The notes under the pieces are model-generated. The model had not been told where the DNA came from. It saw only the letters and a program-made list of their open reading frames with translations, and ran no database searches. This document shows, one piece after another, positions 1 to 6,360 of a DNA stretch of 11,400 bases. Both the position numbers and the translations under genes were made by a program. This DNA comes from JBFXDI01 sp050181295 (lineage in GTDB: Bacteria; Pseudomonadota; Alphaproteobacteria; Rhizobiales; Aestuariivirgaceae). The stretch covers positions 1-11,400 of the forward strand of contig JBFXDI010000121.1 in assembly GCA_050181295.1 (NCBI GenBank), written 5' to 3'. Position 1 is the stretch's first letter; every line of letters starts with the position of its first letter.

Positions 1-61
1 GCCTCGGTTGCTCCGGCGCCGGGAGATATGCGATATATTTCCGATCTCAAGGGTTGCTGCG

Positions 62-1783
62 ATGCGCCGGCTGATCCTGTGCCTGTGTCTGCTGGTTGCC
101 CTTGCCGAGCCCGCCGCGGCGGAGCGGCGCGTCGCTCTCGTCATCGGAAACTCGACCTATACCGCCGTCACGCATCTGCCCAATCCGGTGAACGACGCGG
201 ACGATATCGCCGCCGCGCTTCGCCGCATCGGCTTCACGGTCAGCCTGACAAAGGATCTCGATTTCAACGGCTTCAGGCGCGCGCTCCGCGACTTCGGCGA
301 CGCCGCGGTCGGCGCCGACATGGCTGTTGTCTTCTATGCGGGGCATGGACTGGAGCTCGATGGGCGCAACTATCTCGTTCCCACCGATGCCGCTCTGAAG
401 TCCGACCGCGACGTGCCGCTCGAGGCGATCGGGCTCGATTCCGTGACCGATGCCGTCGCGGGCGCACGGGGGCTGAGGCTGGTGCTGCTGGATGCCTGCC
501 GCAACAATCCTCTCGCAGCCGCGATGCGGCTGACCCGGTCCACGCGATCCGTGAGCCGCGGGCTTGCGCGGGTCAATCCGGTTCCCGGGGTCCTCGTCGG
601 ATACGCCGCCAGGGAAGGCACGGTGGCCGCGGACGGGCAGGGCCGCAACAGCCCCTTCACCGCGGCTCTGCTGGCGCATCTGGAGGAGCCCGGCGTCGAG
701 ATTCGCCTCTTCCTCGGAAAGGTGCATGACAGCGTCATGGAGGCGACAAGCGACACGCAGGAGCCTTTCACCTACGGCGCCCTGGGCGGAAAAAGCATCT
801 TCCTTGTCTCGCCGAAGCCCGGCGAGGAAGCGGGCGTCTCGGGCTTGGCCGCCGACTATGCGCTGGCGGAACGGATCGGCAGCATCGCCGCGTGGGATGC
901 CTTCCTGGCCAGGCATGCGGGCGAGCCTGGGGATTTCCACGTGCAGCTCGCGCGCGCCGCGCGCGAGAAGCTTGCCGCCGCCGTCGCGCCGGACAAGGCG
1001 GAGACCCAGAAACTGGAGAAAGCGCCTGCAACGGGCGAAGTTGGAAAACTCGAAACCTCGAACCTGCCGGCCGAAGTCGTCCTCGACCCCGAGATGGTGA
1101 AGCTGGCGAACACGAATCCATTCTTCTCAGGCGCGCCTCCGCTGCGGCTGCACGCCTACGAATCCAGCCATCGATCGGCGGAGAAGAACACGGCCATGGA
1201 AAGGACCGTGAGACTCGATACGGCGTCTGGCGCGCTGGTCTCGATGGATCAGGCCTTCTCGTACGCCAGCGACTGGTACGCGGGCGGGCGCTATGAGAAC
1301 CATACGCAGACCCGCTCGGTGCTGGCCGGCAACGGCCTCTTCTCGATCGGCGCCTTCAGCCTCTCCACGACCCGGATACCAGGCAGCCCGGAGGAGCGCC
1401 GCACGAACACCTTCGTCGCCTATCGCATCGAGCTGAGCGGAACGGTTTTTCCCCTCGATATCGGGCGCTCGTTCTCCTACCGCATCTCGGGCCGCCACAC
1501 GCCGAGCGATTTCGGCGAGTCGGTGACGGAAACCACCTGCGAGGTCGAGCGTGCGCTCGACGCCGCACTTTTCCACGAGAATCTGACGGGCAAGGCCATT
1601 GTCGTCGGCTGCAAGCGGGCCGTCTCCTGGAGCAAGCCCGGTTCCAAGCCGTCCGAAACGACGGTCAAGCGGATCTTCTTCGAGGCGCTCGGAACCTGGG
1701 TCGAGGCCGACCCGAAAGCCCCCGAGAAGCCGATCCTCGGCACGAACTTCGTGCTCAAGTCCTTCGAACTGGCGGGTCAATAG
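62..1783 (+). CDS. Secreted caspase-like (peptidase C14, orthocaspase/metacaspase-type) protein
   Basis: The 573-residue product begins with a signal peptide (MRRLILCLCLLVALAEPAAA, cleavage near residue 20), so it should be exported. A caspase-fold domain follows at about residues 21-250. It opens with RVALVIGNSTY and has the catalytic His in YAGHG (H95) and the catalytic Cys in DACRNNP (C146), so the His/Cys dyad is intact. Residues about 265-310 contain a WDAFLARHAGEPGDF-type stretch, often seen after the caspase domain in alphaproteobacterial homologs. A Lys/Glu-rich linker follows at about 310-350. Residues about 360-573 form a probably beta-rich domain I do not recognise. Known for the family: C14 bacterial homologs usually cleave after Arg or Lys, but few have defined targets. 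The ATG at 62 is chosen because AAGGG lies eight bases upstream and the signal peptide starts there. The longer frame from a TTG at 8 would put 18 extra residues before the signal peptide. aspS follows after 123 bases and probably has its own promoter. Cleavage specificity and biological role are unknown. Confidence 0.88.
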   Translation: MRRLILCLCLLVALAEPAAAERRVALVIGNSTYTAVTHLPNPVNDADDIAAALRRIGFTVSLTKDLDFNGFRRALRDFGDAAVGADMAVVFYAGHGLELDGRNYLVPTDAALKSDRDVPLEAIGLDSVTDAVAGARGLRLVLLDACRNNPLAAAMRLTRSTRSVSRGLARVNPVPGVLVGYAAREGTVAADGQGRNSPFTAALLAHLEEPGVEIRLFLGKVHDSVMEATSDTQEPFTYGALGGKSIFLVSPKPGEEAGVSGLAADYALAERIGSIAAWDAFLARHAGEPGDFHVQLARAAREKLAAAVAPDKAETQKLEKAPATGEVGKLETSNLPAEVVLDPEMVKLANTNPFFSGAPPLRLHAYESSHRSAEKNTAMERTVRLDTASGALVSMDQAFSYASDWYAGGRYENHTQTRSVLAGNGLFSIGAFSLSTTRIPGSPEERRTNTFVAYRIELSGTVFPLDIGRSFSYRISGRHTPSDFGESVTETTCEVERALDAALFHENLTGKAIVVGCKRAVSWSKPGSKPSETTVKRIFFEALGTWVEADPKAPEKPILGTNFVLKSFELAGQ

Positions 1784-1795
1784 CCGCAGTTGCCA

Positions 1796-1817
1796 GCGAT
1801 CGCGGCGGGATCGCCGC
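1796..1817 (+). terminator. Hairpin after the caspase-like gene, possible weak terminator
   Basis: Just downstream of the stop at 1783 two alternative 6-bp stems can form: GCGATC (1796-1801) with GATCGC (1809-1814), or GCGGCG (1802-1807) with CGCCGC (1812-1817). There is no T-run after either, so this is not a classical intrinsic terminator. It may still slow polymerase or protect the 3' end. Confidence 0.3.
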
Positions 1818-1835
1818 CCGAAGGGTCGGGCCGCC

Positions 1836-1864
1836 TTGACAACCTCGACCCTGCATGCGCTTTT
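1836..1864 (+). promoter_or_regulatory. Candidate aspS promoter (-35 consensus, weak -10)
   Basis: A perfect TTGACA lies at 1836-1841 in the 123-base gap before aspS. Seventeen bases on, 1859-1864 (GCTTTT) is only a poor -10, although alphaproteobacterial -10 elements are loose. The position would give a leader of roughly 35 bases before the ATG at 1907. It suggests aspS is transcribed separately from the caspase-like gene; this is inference. Confidence 0.4.
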
Positions 1865-1906
1865 CCGCCGCGATTCCCGTCAATTCAGCCCAGCCGGACG
1901 ATCCCC

Positions 1907-3685
1907 ATGCATGTCTACCGGAGCCACACCTGCGGCGCGCTGCGCGCGAGCCATATCGGGGAGACCGTGCGCCTGTCCGGCTGGGTGCACCGGGTGCGCG
2001 ACCATGGCGGCCTCCTCTTCATCGACCTGCGCGACCATTACGGCCTGACCCAGGTGGTGGCCGATCCCGACTCGCCGGCCTTCGCCATGGCGGAGAAGGT
2101 GCGCTCGGAATGGGTCGTCAGGATCGACGGCAAGGTGAGGAAGCGCCCGGAAGGCACCGAGAACCGCGAGCTTCCGACGGGCGAGGTCGAGATCTTCGCC
2201 TCCTCGATCGAAGCCCTGTCGGAAGCCTCCGAGCTTCCGTTGCCGGTGTTCGGCGAGCAGGAATATCCGGAGGACCTGCGGCTGCGCTACCGCTTCCTGG
2301 ATCTCAGGCGCGAGCGCCTGCACGGCAACATCATGAAGCGCGGGGCGATCATCGAGTCGATCCGCCGCCGCATGCGCGAGCAGGGCTTCTTCGAGTTCCA
2401 GACGCCGATCCTCACCGCTTCGAGCCCGGAAGGGGCGCGCGACTACCTCGTGCCCTCCCGCGTGCATCCCGGAAAATTCTACGCGCTGCCGCAGGCTCCG
2501 CAGCAGTTCAAGCAGCTCGTGATGATGTCGGGCTTCGACCGCTATTTCCAGATCGCGCCGTGCTTTCGCGACGAGGATGCCCGCGCCGACCGGGCGCCGG
2601 GCGAGTTCTACCAGCTCGACGTCGAGATGAGCTTCGTGACGCAGGGCGATGTTTTCGCGGCGATCGAGCCCGTGATGCGCGGCGTCTTCGAGGAGTTCGC
2701 GGAGGGAAAGGCGGTGACGGAAAAGTTCCCGCGCATCGCCTATCGCGATTCGATCCGCAAATACGGCACCGACAAGCCGGACCTGCGCAACCCGATCGAG
2801 ATGCAGGCCGTGACCGAGCATTTTTCCGGCTCGGGCTTCAAGGTCTTCGCCGGCATGATCGCCGCCGATCCGAAGGTCGAGATCTGGGCGGTGCCGGCCC
2901 GGAAGGGCGGGTCGCGCGCCTTCTGTGATCGCATGAACGCATGGGCTCAAGCGCAGGGACAGCCGGGCCTCGGCTATATCTTCTGGCGCGAGGGCGAGGA
3001 GGGTGGCGCCGGCCCCGTCGCCAAGAACATCGGGCCAGAGCGGGCCGAAGCCATCCGCGCGCAGCTCGGCCTCTCCGTCGGCGACGCCGTGTTCTTCGTC
3101 GCCGGTCGTCCGGAAAAATTCTACCGCTTCGCCGGCGAGGCGAGGACGCGCGCCGGCGAGGAGCTGGGGCTCATCGACAAGGAGCGCTTCGAATTCTGCT
3201 GGATCGTCGATTTCCCGATGTTCGAGTGGAGCGAGGAGGAGCAGAAGGTCGACTTCTCGCACAACCCGTTCTCGATGCCGCAGGGCGGGCTCGAGGCGCT
3301 GGAGACCAAGGACCCGCTCGACATCCTCGCCTACCAGTACGACATCGTCTGCAACGGCGTGGAACTGTCCTCAGGCGCCATCCGGAACCACAAGCCGGAA
3401 ATCATGAAGAAGGCCTTCGGGATCGCGGGCTATTCCGAGGAGGTTCTGGTCGAGCGCTTCGGCGGCATGTACCGCGCCTTCCACTACGGAGCGCCGCCCC
3501 ATGGCGGCATCGCGCCGGGCATCGACCGCATCGTCATGCTGCTCTGCGGCGAGCAGAACCTGCGCGAGGTGGTGCTGTTCCCGATGAACCAGCAGGCGCA
3601 GGACCTGATGATGGGCGCGCCCTCGGAGGCGACGCCCAAGCAGCTCCGCGAGCTTCACATCCGGCTGAACCTGCCGGAAAAGTGA
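1907..3685 (+). CDS. aspS: Aspartyl-tRNA synthetase, bacterial type, probably non-discriminating (AspRS / Asp-tRNA(Asn) ligase)
   Basis: The 592-residue product is full length for bacterial AspRS. It charges tRNA(Asp), and probably tRNA(Asn), with aspartate in the cytoplasm. Visible domains: an N-terminal OB-fold anticodon-binding domain (about 1-105, with GWVHRVRDHGG and FIDLRDHYGL), then the class II catalytic core. Motif 2 is FRDEDARADR (220-229) and motif 3 is GGIAPGIDRI (533-542). The bacterial GAD insertion lies between them at about 290-420, ahead of the signature FPMFEWSEEE. The anticodon domain has His33 and Gly83. These correspond to the His31/Gly83 pair reported for non-discriminating enzymes such as that of Pseudomonas aeruginosa, where discriminating E. 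coli AspRS has Leu and Lys. The ATG at 1907 is chosen because MHVYRSHTCGALR matches the usual alphaproteobacterial start; the frame is open further upstream from a TTG at 1790. The ribosome site is weak (GGA at 1896). The gene is convergent with the downstream minus-strand pair. Confidence 0.97.
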   Translation: MHVYRSHTCGALRASHIGETVRLSGWVHRVRDHGGLLFIDLRDHYGLTQVVADPDSPAFAMAEKVRSEWVVRIDGKVRKRPEGTENRELPTGEVEIFASSIEALSEASELPLPVFGEQEYPEDLRLRYRFLDLRRERLHGNIMKRGAIIESIRRRMREQGFFEFQTPILTASSPEGARDYLVPSRVHPGKFYALPQAPQQFKQLVMMSGFDRYFQIAPCFRDEDARADRAPGEFYQLDVEMSFVTQGDVFAAIEPVMRGVFEEFAEGKAVTEKFPRIAYRDSIRKYGTDKPDLRNPIEMQAVTEHFSGSGFKVFAGMIAADPKVEIWAVPARKGGSRAFCDRMNAWAQAQGQPGLGYIFWREGEEGGAGPVAKNIGPERAEAIRAQLGLSVGDAVFFVAGRPEKFYRFAGEARTRAGEELGLIDKERFEFCWIVDFPMFEWSEEEQKVDFSHNPFSMPQGGLEALETKDPLDILAYQYDIVCNGVELSSGAIRNHKPEIMKKAFGIAGYSEEVLVERFGGMYRAFHYGAPPHGGIAPGIDRIVMLLCGEQNLREVVLFPMNQQAQDLMMGAPSEATPKQLRELHIRLNLPEK

Positions 3686-3694
3686 GGCGTATTG

Positions 3695-3718
3695 GAGGTG
3701 CGCGCCCTCGCGCACCTC
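3695..3718. terminator. Perfect 10-bp hairpin between convergent genes (probable terminator)
   Basis: GAGGTGCGCG (3695-3704) pairs perfectly with CGCGCACCTC (3709-3718) around a four-base CCCT loop, ten bases after the aspS stop. The stem is symmetric and could act on transcripts from either side, stopping aspS and the minus-strand gene that ends at 3759. No T-tract follows on either strand. It is a strong RNA stem in the right place rather than a textbook intrinsic terminator. Confidence 0.6.
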
Positions 3719-3721
3719 AGC

Positions 3722-3741
3722 GGGCGGCGGGGGCGCCGCCC
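3722..3741. terminator. Second GC-only hairpin in the convergent gap
   Basis: GGGCGGCG (3722-3729) pairs with CGCCGCCC (3734-3741) around a GGGG loop, three bases after the first hairpin. The pair of stems fills most of the 73-base convergent gap. It is likely to help separate the two convergent transcripts; again no T-run is present. Confidence 0.45.
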
Positions 3742-3758
3742 CTCCGTAGGTGCGTTGC

Positions 3759-4934
3759 CTAGCGATTGGCCTCGACGCTCGGCCCGAGCACGTAGAGCAG
3801 AACCGTCGGCACCTGCATCGCGTCGAGGATGACGGCGCCGGGCAGAGGAGCCGGCGGCTTCAATTCGATGTCGAGCGAGCGCGGCTCGTTGAGGAATTTC
3901 GTGTAGCTGGCGATACCCTTCTCGTAGACGGGCGAGCCCTTGAAATCGAGAAATTCGCGCTGCAAGCTCTCGACGCGCTCCTGCGTGAACGCCGCCACGT
4001 CGATGCCGCGGCGCACCGACTCGCTGTTGATGGTGCGCGTGAGAAACGACCGGTCCTCATAGCGGATCTTCAGGCCGTTGAGAGTAGGCTTCCGCATGAG
4101 CTCGGCGAACTCGGTGGAGCCCATGTTGCCGAGCAGCGCGGCGAGCAGGAAATGCGGCGGGACATTGCTGGCCGACAGGCTGCCCTGGATGGAGGCCATG
4201 TCCTTGCCCGTCGCCTGCGCCTCGATGTCGTAGCTCCTGGCATCGCCCGAAGCGGCGATCTTCCAGCGCCCCGAAAGGCCGAGCTCGACCGACCCGTAGC
4301 CGAGCTGCAGGAAGTCGATATCCAGCATCTGCTTGAGGAGGCTGCCGGGTACCGCGACCTTTTCGATTCCAAACTGCGCCGTGGCCGACCCGGCAACAAA
4401 GTCCCCGTCCCAGGTCCATTTGATCTTCTCGACCGACGCGCTCTCGTTGCCGAGCAGCAGGAGCGCCTCCGGGATCTCGTATTCCCGCGCCGGAAGGGTC
4501 GCCGCCATTCCGCCCTCGATATCCTTCTGGTCCGTGGGCACCGGTTTCACGACCATGTCCCGGATGACGAACTGCGGCAGCACGACCGACGCGCCGCCCC
4601 CGAAGGAAAGCGTCATGCCGGTGAACTTCAGTTCTCCGATGTCGTAGCGGCCGAGCTGCTCCTTGATGCCCGAGAAGGTGACCTGCTCGGCCGTCACCGG
4701 CGCGGGCTGGTCGGCGGACGTCGGGATGGAGAACTTGGAAAGCCGGATGGCCCCGTCCGGGAGGATGTCGAACTTTTCGGATGTGGGCTGCACCCGAAAC
4801 AGCAGCGCGACGCCGTCGTAAACCGCCTTGACGACGGGCGGCTCATCCGCCGCTGTCGCAGGCTGCAGCGGCACGACCAGGACGGCGCCAAGGCAGAGCG
4901 AGGCCCGGAGCAAGCTTATCGCGGCTGCGCGCAT
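3759..4934 (-). CDS. Secreted protein of unknown function, downstream member of a tandem paralog pair
   Basis: I do not recognise this family. The 391-residue product has a signal peptide ending in PLQPATA with predicted cleavage before ADEPP (after residue 28), so it is probably periplasmic. There is no lipobox and no second membrane segment. It aligns along its length with the neighbouring gene at 5024-6214. Shared positions include the mature N-terminus (AADEPPVVKA versus AAEEPPALKA), the segment GRYDIGELKFTGMTLSF versus GKYEIAKAKWTGMTMTI, the segment REYEIPEALLLLG versus KEFTVPEGLILVG, the pair WTWDGD versus STWDGN, the segment LKIRYEDRSFLTR versus VKIRFEDASVTTR, and the C-terminus AVILDAMQVPTVL versus SQIMQAMQDPAAL. 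The alternating hydrophobic pattern suggests a beta-rich fold. The ATG at 4934 is preferred to a TTG at 4940 because GGGGAG (4949-4944) sits nine bases before it. The gene lies 89 bases behind its paralog on the same strand, so an operon is likely. A long plus-strand frame also covers this region but is rejected. Confidence 0.85.
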   Translation of the reverse strand: MRAAAISLLRASLCLGAVLVVPLQPATAADEPPVVKAVYDGVALLFRVQPTSEKFDILPDGAIRLSKFSIPTSADQPAPVTAEQVTFSGIKEQLGRYDIGELKFTGMTLSFGGGASVVLPQFVIRDMVVKPVPTDQKDIEGGMAATLPAREYEIPEALLLLGNESASVEKIKWTWDGDFVAGSATAQFGIEKVAVPGSLLKQMLDIDFLQLGYGSVELGLSGRWKIAASGDARSYDIEAQATGKDMASIQGSLSASNVPPHFLLAALLGNMGSTEFAELMRKPTLNGLKIRYEDRSFLTRTINSESVRRGIDVAAFTQERVESLQREFLDFKGSPVYEKGIASYTKFLNEPRSLDIELKPPAPLPGAVILDAMQVPTVLLYVLGPSVEANR

Positions 4935-4943
4935 GGACAAATT

Positions 4944-4977
4944 CTCCCCAAGCGTCCGGCCAGGGAGCAGCCGGACG
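4944..4977 (-). promoter_or_regulatory. Hairpin with loop complementary to the Shine-Dalgarno sequence (possible translational switch)
   Basis: In the gap between the two paralogs an exact 8-bp inverted repeat, CGTCCGGC (4953-4960) and GCCGGACG (4970-4977), encloses a 9-base loop. Read as the minus-strand transcript, the loop contains CUCCCU (4967-4962). Three bases after the hairpin comes the ribosome-binding site GGGGAG (4949-4944) of the downstream gene. Loop and site can pair over six positions (five Watson-Crick, one G-U), giving a possible pseudoknot that would hide the ribosome site. The complementarity is seen directly; regulation by it is inference. Confidence 0.35.
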
Positions 4978-5023
4978 GCCCAAAGGCACTATATCCCTTC
5001 CGCCGGGCTCCGGCGAGATGGGC

Positions 5024-6214
5024 TCAGTCGTTCGCGGTGACCTTGAGCGCCAGGAGGCGGATAAGGGCGGCCGGATCCTGCATCGCCTGCATGATCTGGG
5101 AGCCCTGGACCGGTTCGGGCGGAGCAAGCATCAGGGTGATGGAGCGCGGGTTCTTGAGGAAAGTTCCAAGCGCGGCGAGGCTCTCATTGGCGATGCCGGG
5201 GGAGCCTAATTGGGCCAGCGACACCTGCACCGCCGCGGTCATCTCGTTGATGAGCGAGTCGATGTCCTTCCCCTGCATTTTCGCCGCCATCGCCAAGAGG
5301 CGGGTCGTGACGGAGGCATCCTCGAAGCGGATCTTCACGCGGCGGAACGAGATGCCCTCGGCGTCCTTCGCAAGGGTCTCGAGCTTCGGATCGGGCGAGG
5401 ACGCCGCCATGAGCAGCGAGGCCGGGAGGCCGTCAGCCGCCATGTCGATCGTAAGCGCGCCCACGTCCTTTCCCGAGAGTTTGATCTGGAAATCGAAGCC
5501 CGTCTTGGTTCCGTCCTGTGTCGTCAGGCCTTGCGCCACCATCCCCACCTCGAGGGACTGGTACCCCACCTCCGACAGCATGTTGCTTCCGTCAGCCGCC
5601 GCGAAGACCTCTCCGGGAATGCGGATGGGTGAAACCTCGATATGCGTGATGCCGGCGCCGGTGTCGGGATTGCCGTCCCAGGTGCTGCGGATGCGGCCCA
5701 TGGGAATGCTCTTGCCGCCGACGAGGATCAGCCCTTCCGGGACTGTGAACTCCTTGCCCCACATATTGGCGCTGAGAAGCCGGTCGAGGTCGGTCGGCTG
5801 GTCCGGGAGCCTGTTGATGTAGATCGTGCTGCCTTCGATCACCGGCATTGCAACGGCGAAGACGCTGCTTATCGTCATCGTCATGCCGGTCCATTTCGCC
5901 TTGGCGATCTCGTACTTTCCTGGCGCCCTTTCCCGCGTTCCCGACAGTTCGAGCTGCTCGATCTCGTACTTCAGGTCCTCGGTCATGCCCATTTGGGCTT
6001 CCGTGGGACCAGCCTTGATGACCATGCCCAGGCCCTTGATGCGGACCGTACCGTCCGCATCGACGACGATGTCCGAATAGGTCGGCCTTACGCCGGTGTT
6101 CCGCTCGGTGTTGTCGAGCAGCGCCTTGAGCGCCGGCGGCTCCTCGGCGGCAAGCGCCGGAAAGGCGAATAGAACGAGGCAGCCAAGAACGGTCGGGCGG
6201 AAGAGGCGGGACAT
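5024..6214 (-). CDS. Secreted protein of unknown function, upstream member of a tandem paralog pair
   Basis: I do not recognise this family. The 396-residue product has a signal peptide (MSRLFRPTVLGCLVLFAF, then PALA and cleavage before AEEPP, after residue 22) and no other membrane segment, so it is probably periplasmic. Across its length it is a paralog of the gene at 3759-4934, with shared blocks from the mature N-terminus to the last 30 residues. It differs in a longer C-terminal segment (KMQGKDIDSLINEMTAA, about residues 295-311) and in several loops. The ATG at 6214 is preferred because the signal peptide begins there and GGAG lies ten bases upstream. An ATG at 6241 would add nine residues ahead of the signal peptide and has a poorly spaced ribosome site. 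The gene is divergent from maeB and is the first gene of the likely two-gene unit. Conserved DGTVRIKG and AKAKWTGM elements suggest repeated beta-strands, as in envelope proteins that bind or move lipid, but that is only a guess. Confidence 0.85.
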   Translation of the reverse strand: MSRLFRPTVLGCLVLFAFPALAAEEPPALKALLDNTERNTGVRPTYSDIVVDADGTVRIKGLGMVIKAGPTEAQMGMTEDLKYEIEQLELSGTRERAPGKYEIAKAKWTGMTMTISSVFAVAMPVIEGSTIYINRLPDQPTDLDRLLSANMWGKEFTVPEGLILVGGKSIPMGRIRSTWDGNPDTGAGITHIEVSPIRIPGEVFAAADGSNMLSEVGYQSLEVGMVAQGLTTQDGTKTGFDFQIKLSGKDVGALTIDMAADGLPASLLMAASSPDPKLETLAKDAEGISFRRVKIRFEDASVTTRLLAMAAKMQGKDIDSLINEMTAAVQVSLAQLGSPGIANESLAALGTFLKNPRSITLMLAPPEPVQGSQIMQAMQDPAALIRLLALKVTAND

Positions 6215-6360
6215 GGTCTGGGCGCTCCACAGGGCCGGCATGGCCTCACCGCACTATAGCTATCCGCGTGGAGCCGCAAAGTGGGCTTCTTGCGCCTGGA
6301 AGACCGATGGAGGATAGAAAGAGGACGCTTCTGCCGGTCTCTGGGGGGTCAGCCGCCAAC
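6215..6360. promoter_or_regulatory. Divergent intergenic region between the paralog pair and maeB
   Basis: These 146 bases must carry promoters for both directions. For the minus strand, TATAGT (6258-6253) is a good -10, followed by about 38 bases of leader to the ATG at 6214; no convincing -35 is visible. For the plus strand, TTGCGC (6290-6295) and GATAGA (6313-6318), 17 bases apart, are a weak candidate pair compatible with a maeB start at 6361. The octamer GCACTATA at 6251-6258 recurs at 4986-4993 upstream of the second paralog. All assignments are tentative. Confidence 0.3.

Noticed and set aside
8..61. Longer caspase-like protein starting at the TTG at 8
   Set aside because: It would place 18 residues before a well-formed signal peptide; the ATG at 62 has a suitable ribosome site.
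1880..3262. Minus-strand open frame of 460 codons opposite aspS
   Set aside because: Shadow frame with no recognisable protein features; aspS accounts for the region.
3750..5822. Plus-strand open frame of 690 codons across both minus-strand paralogs and their gap
   Set aside because: Its translation is low-complexity and rich in Arg, His and Asp, with no motif. The opposite strand carries two paralogous proteins with proper signal peptides and ribosome sites. It is a high-GC antisense artefact.
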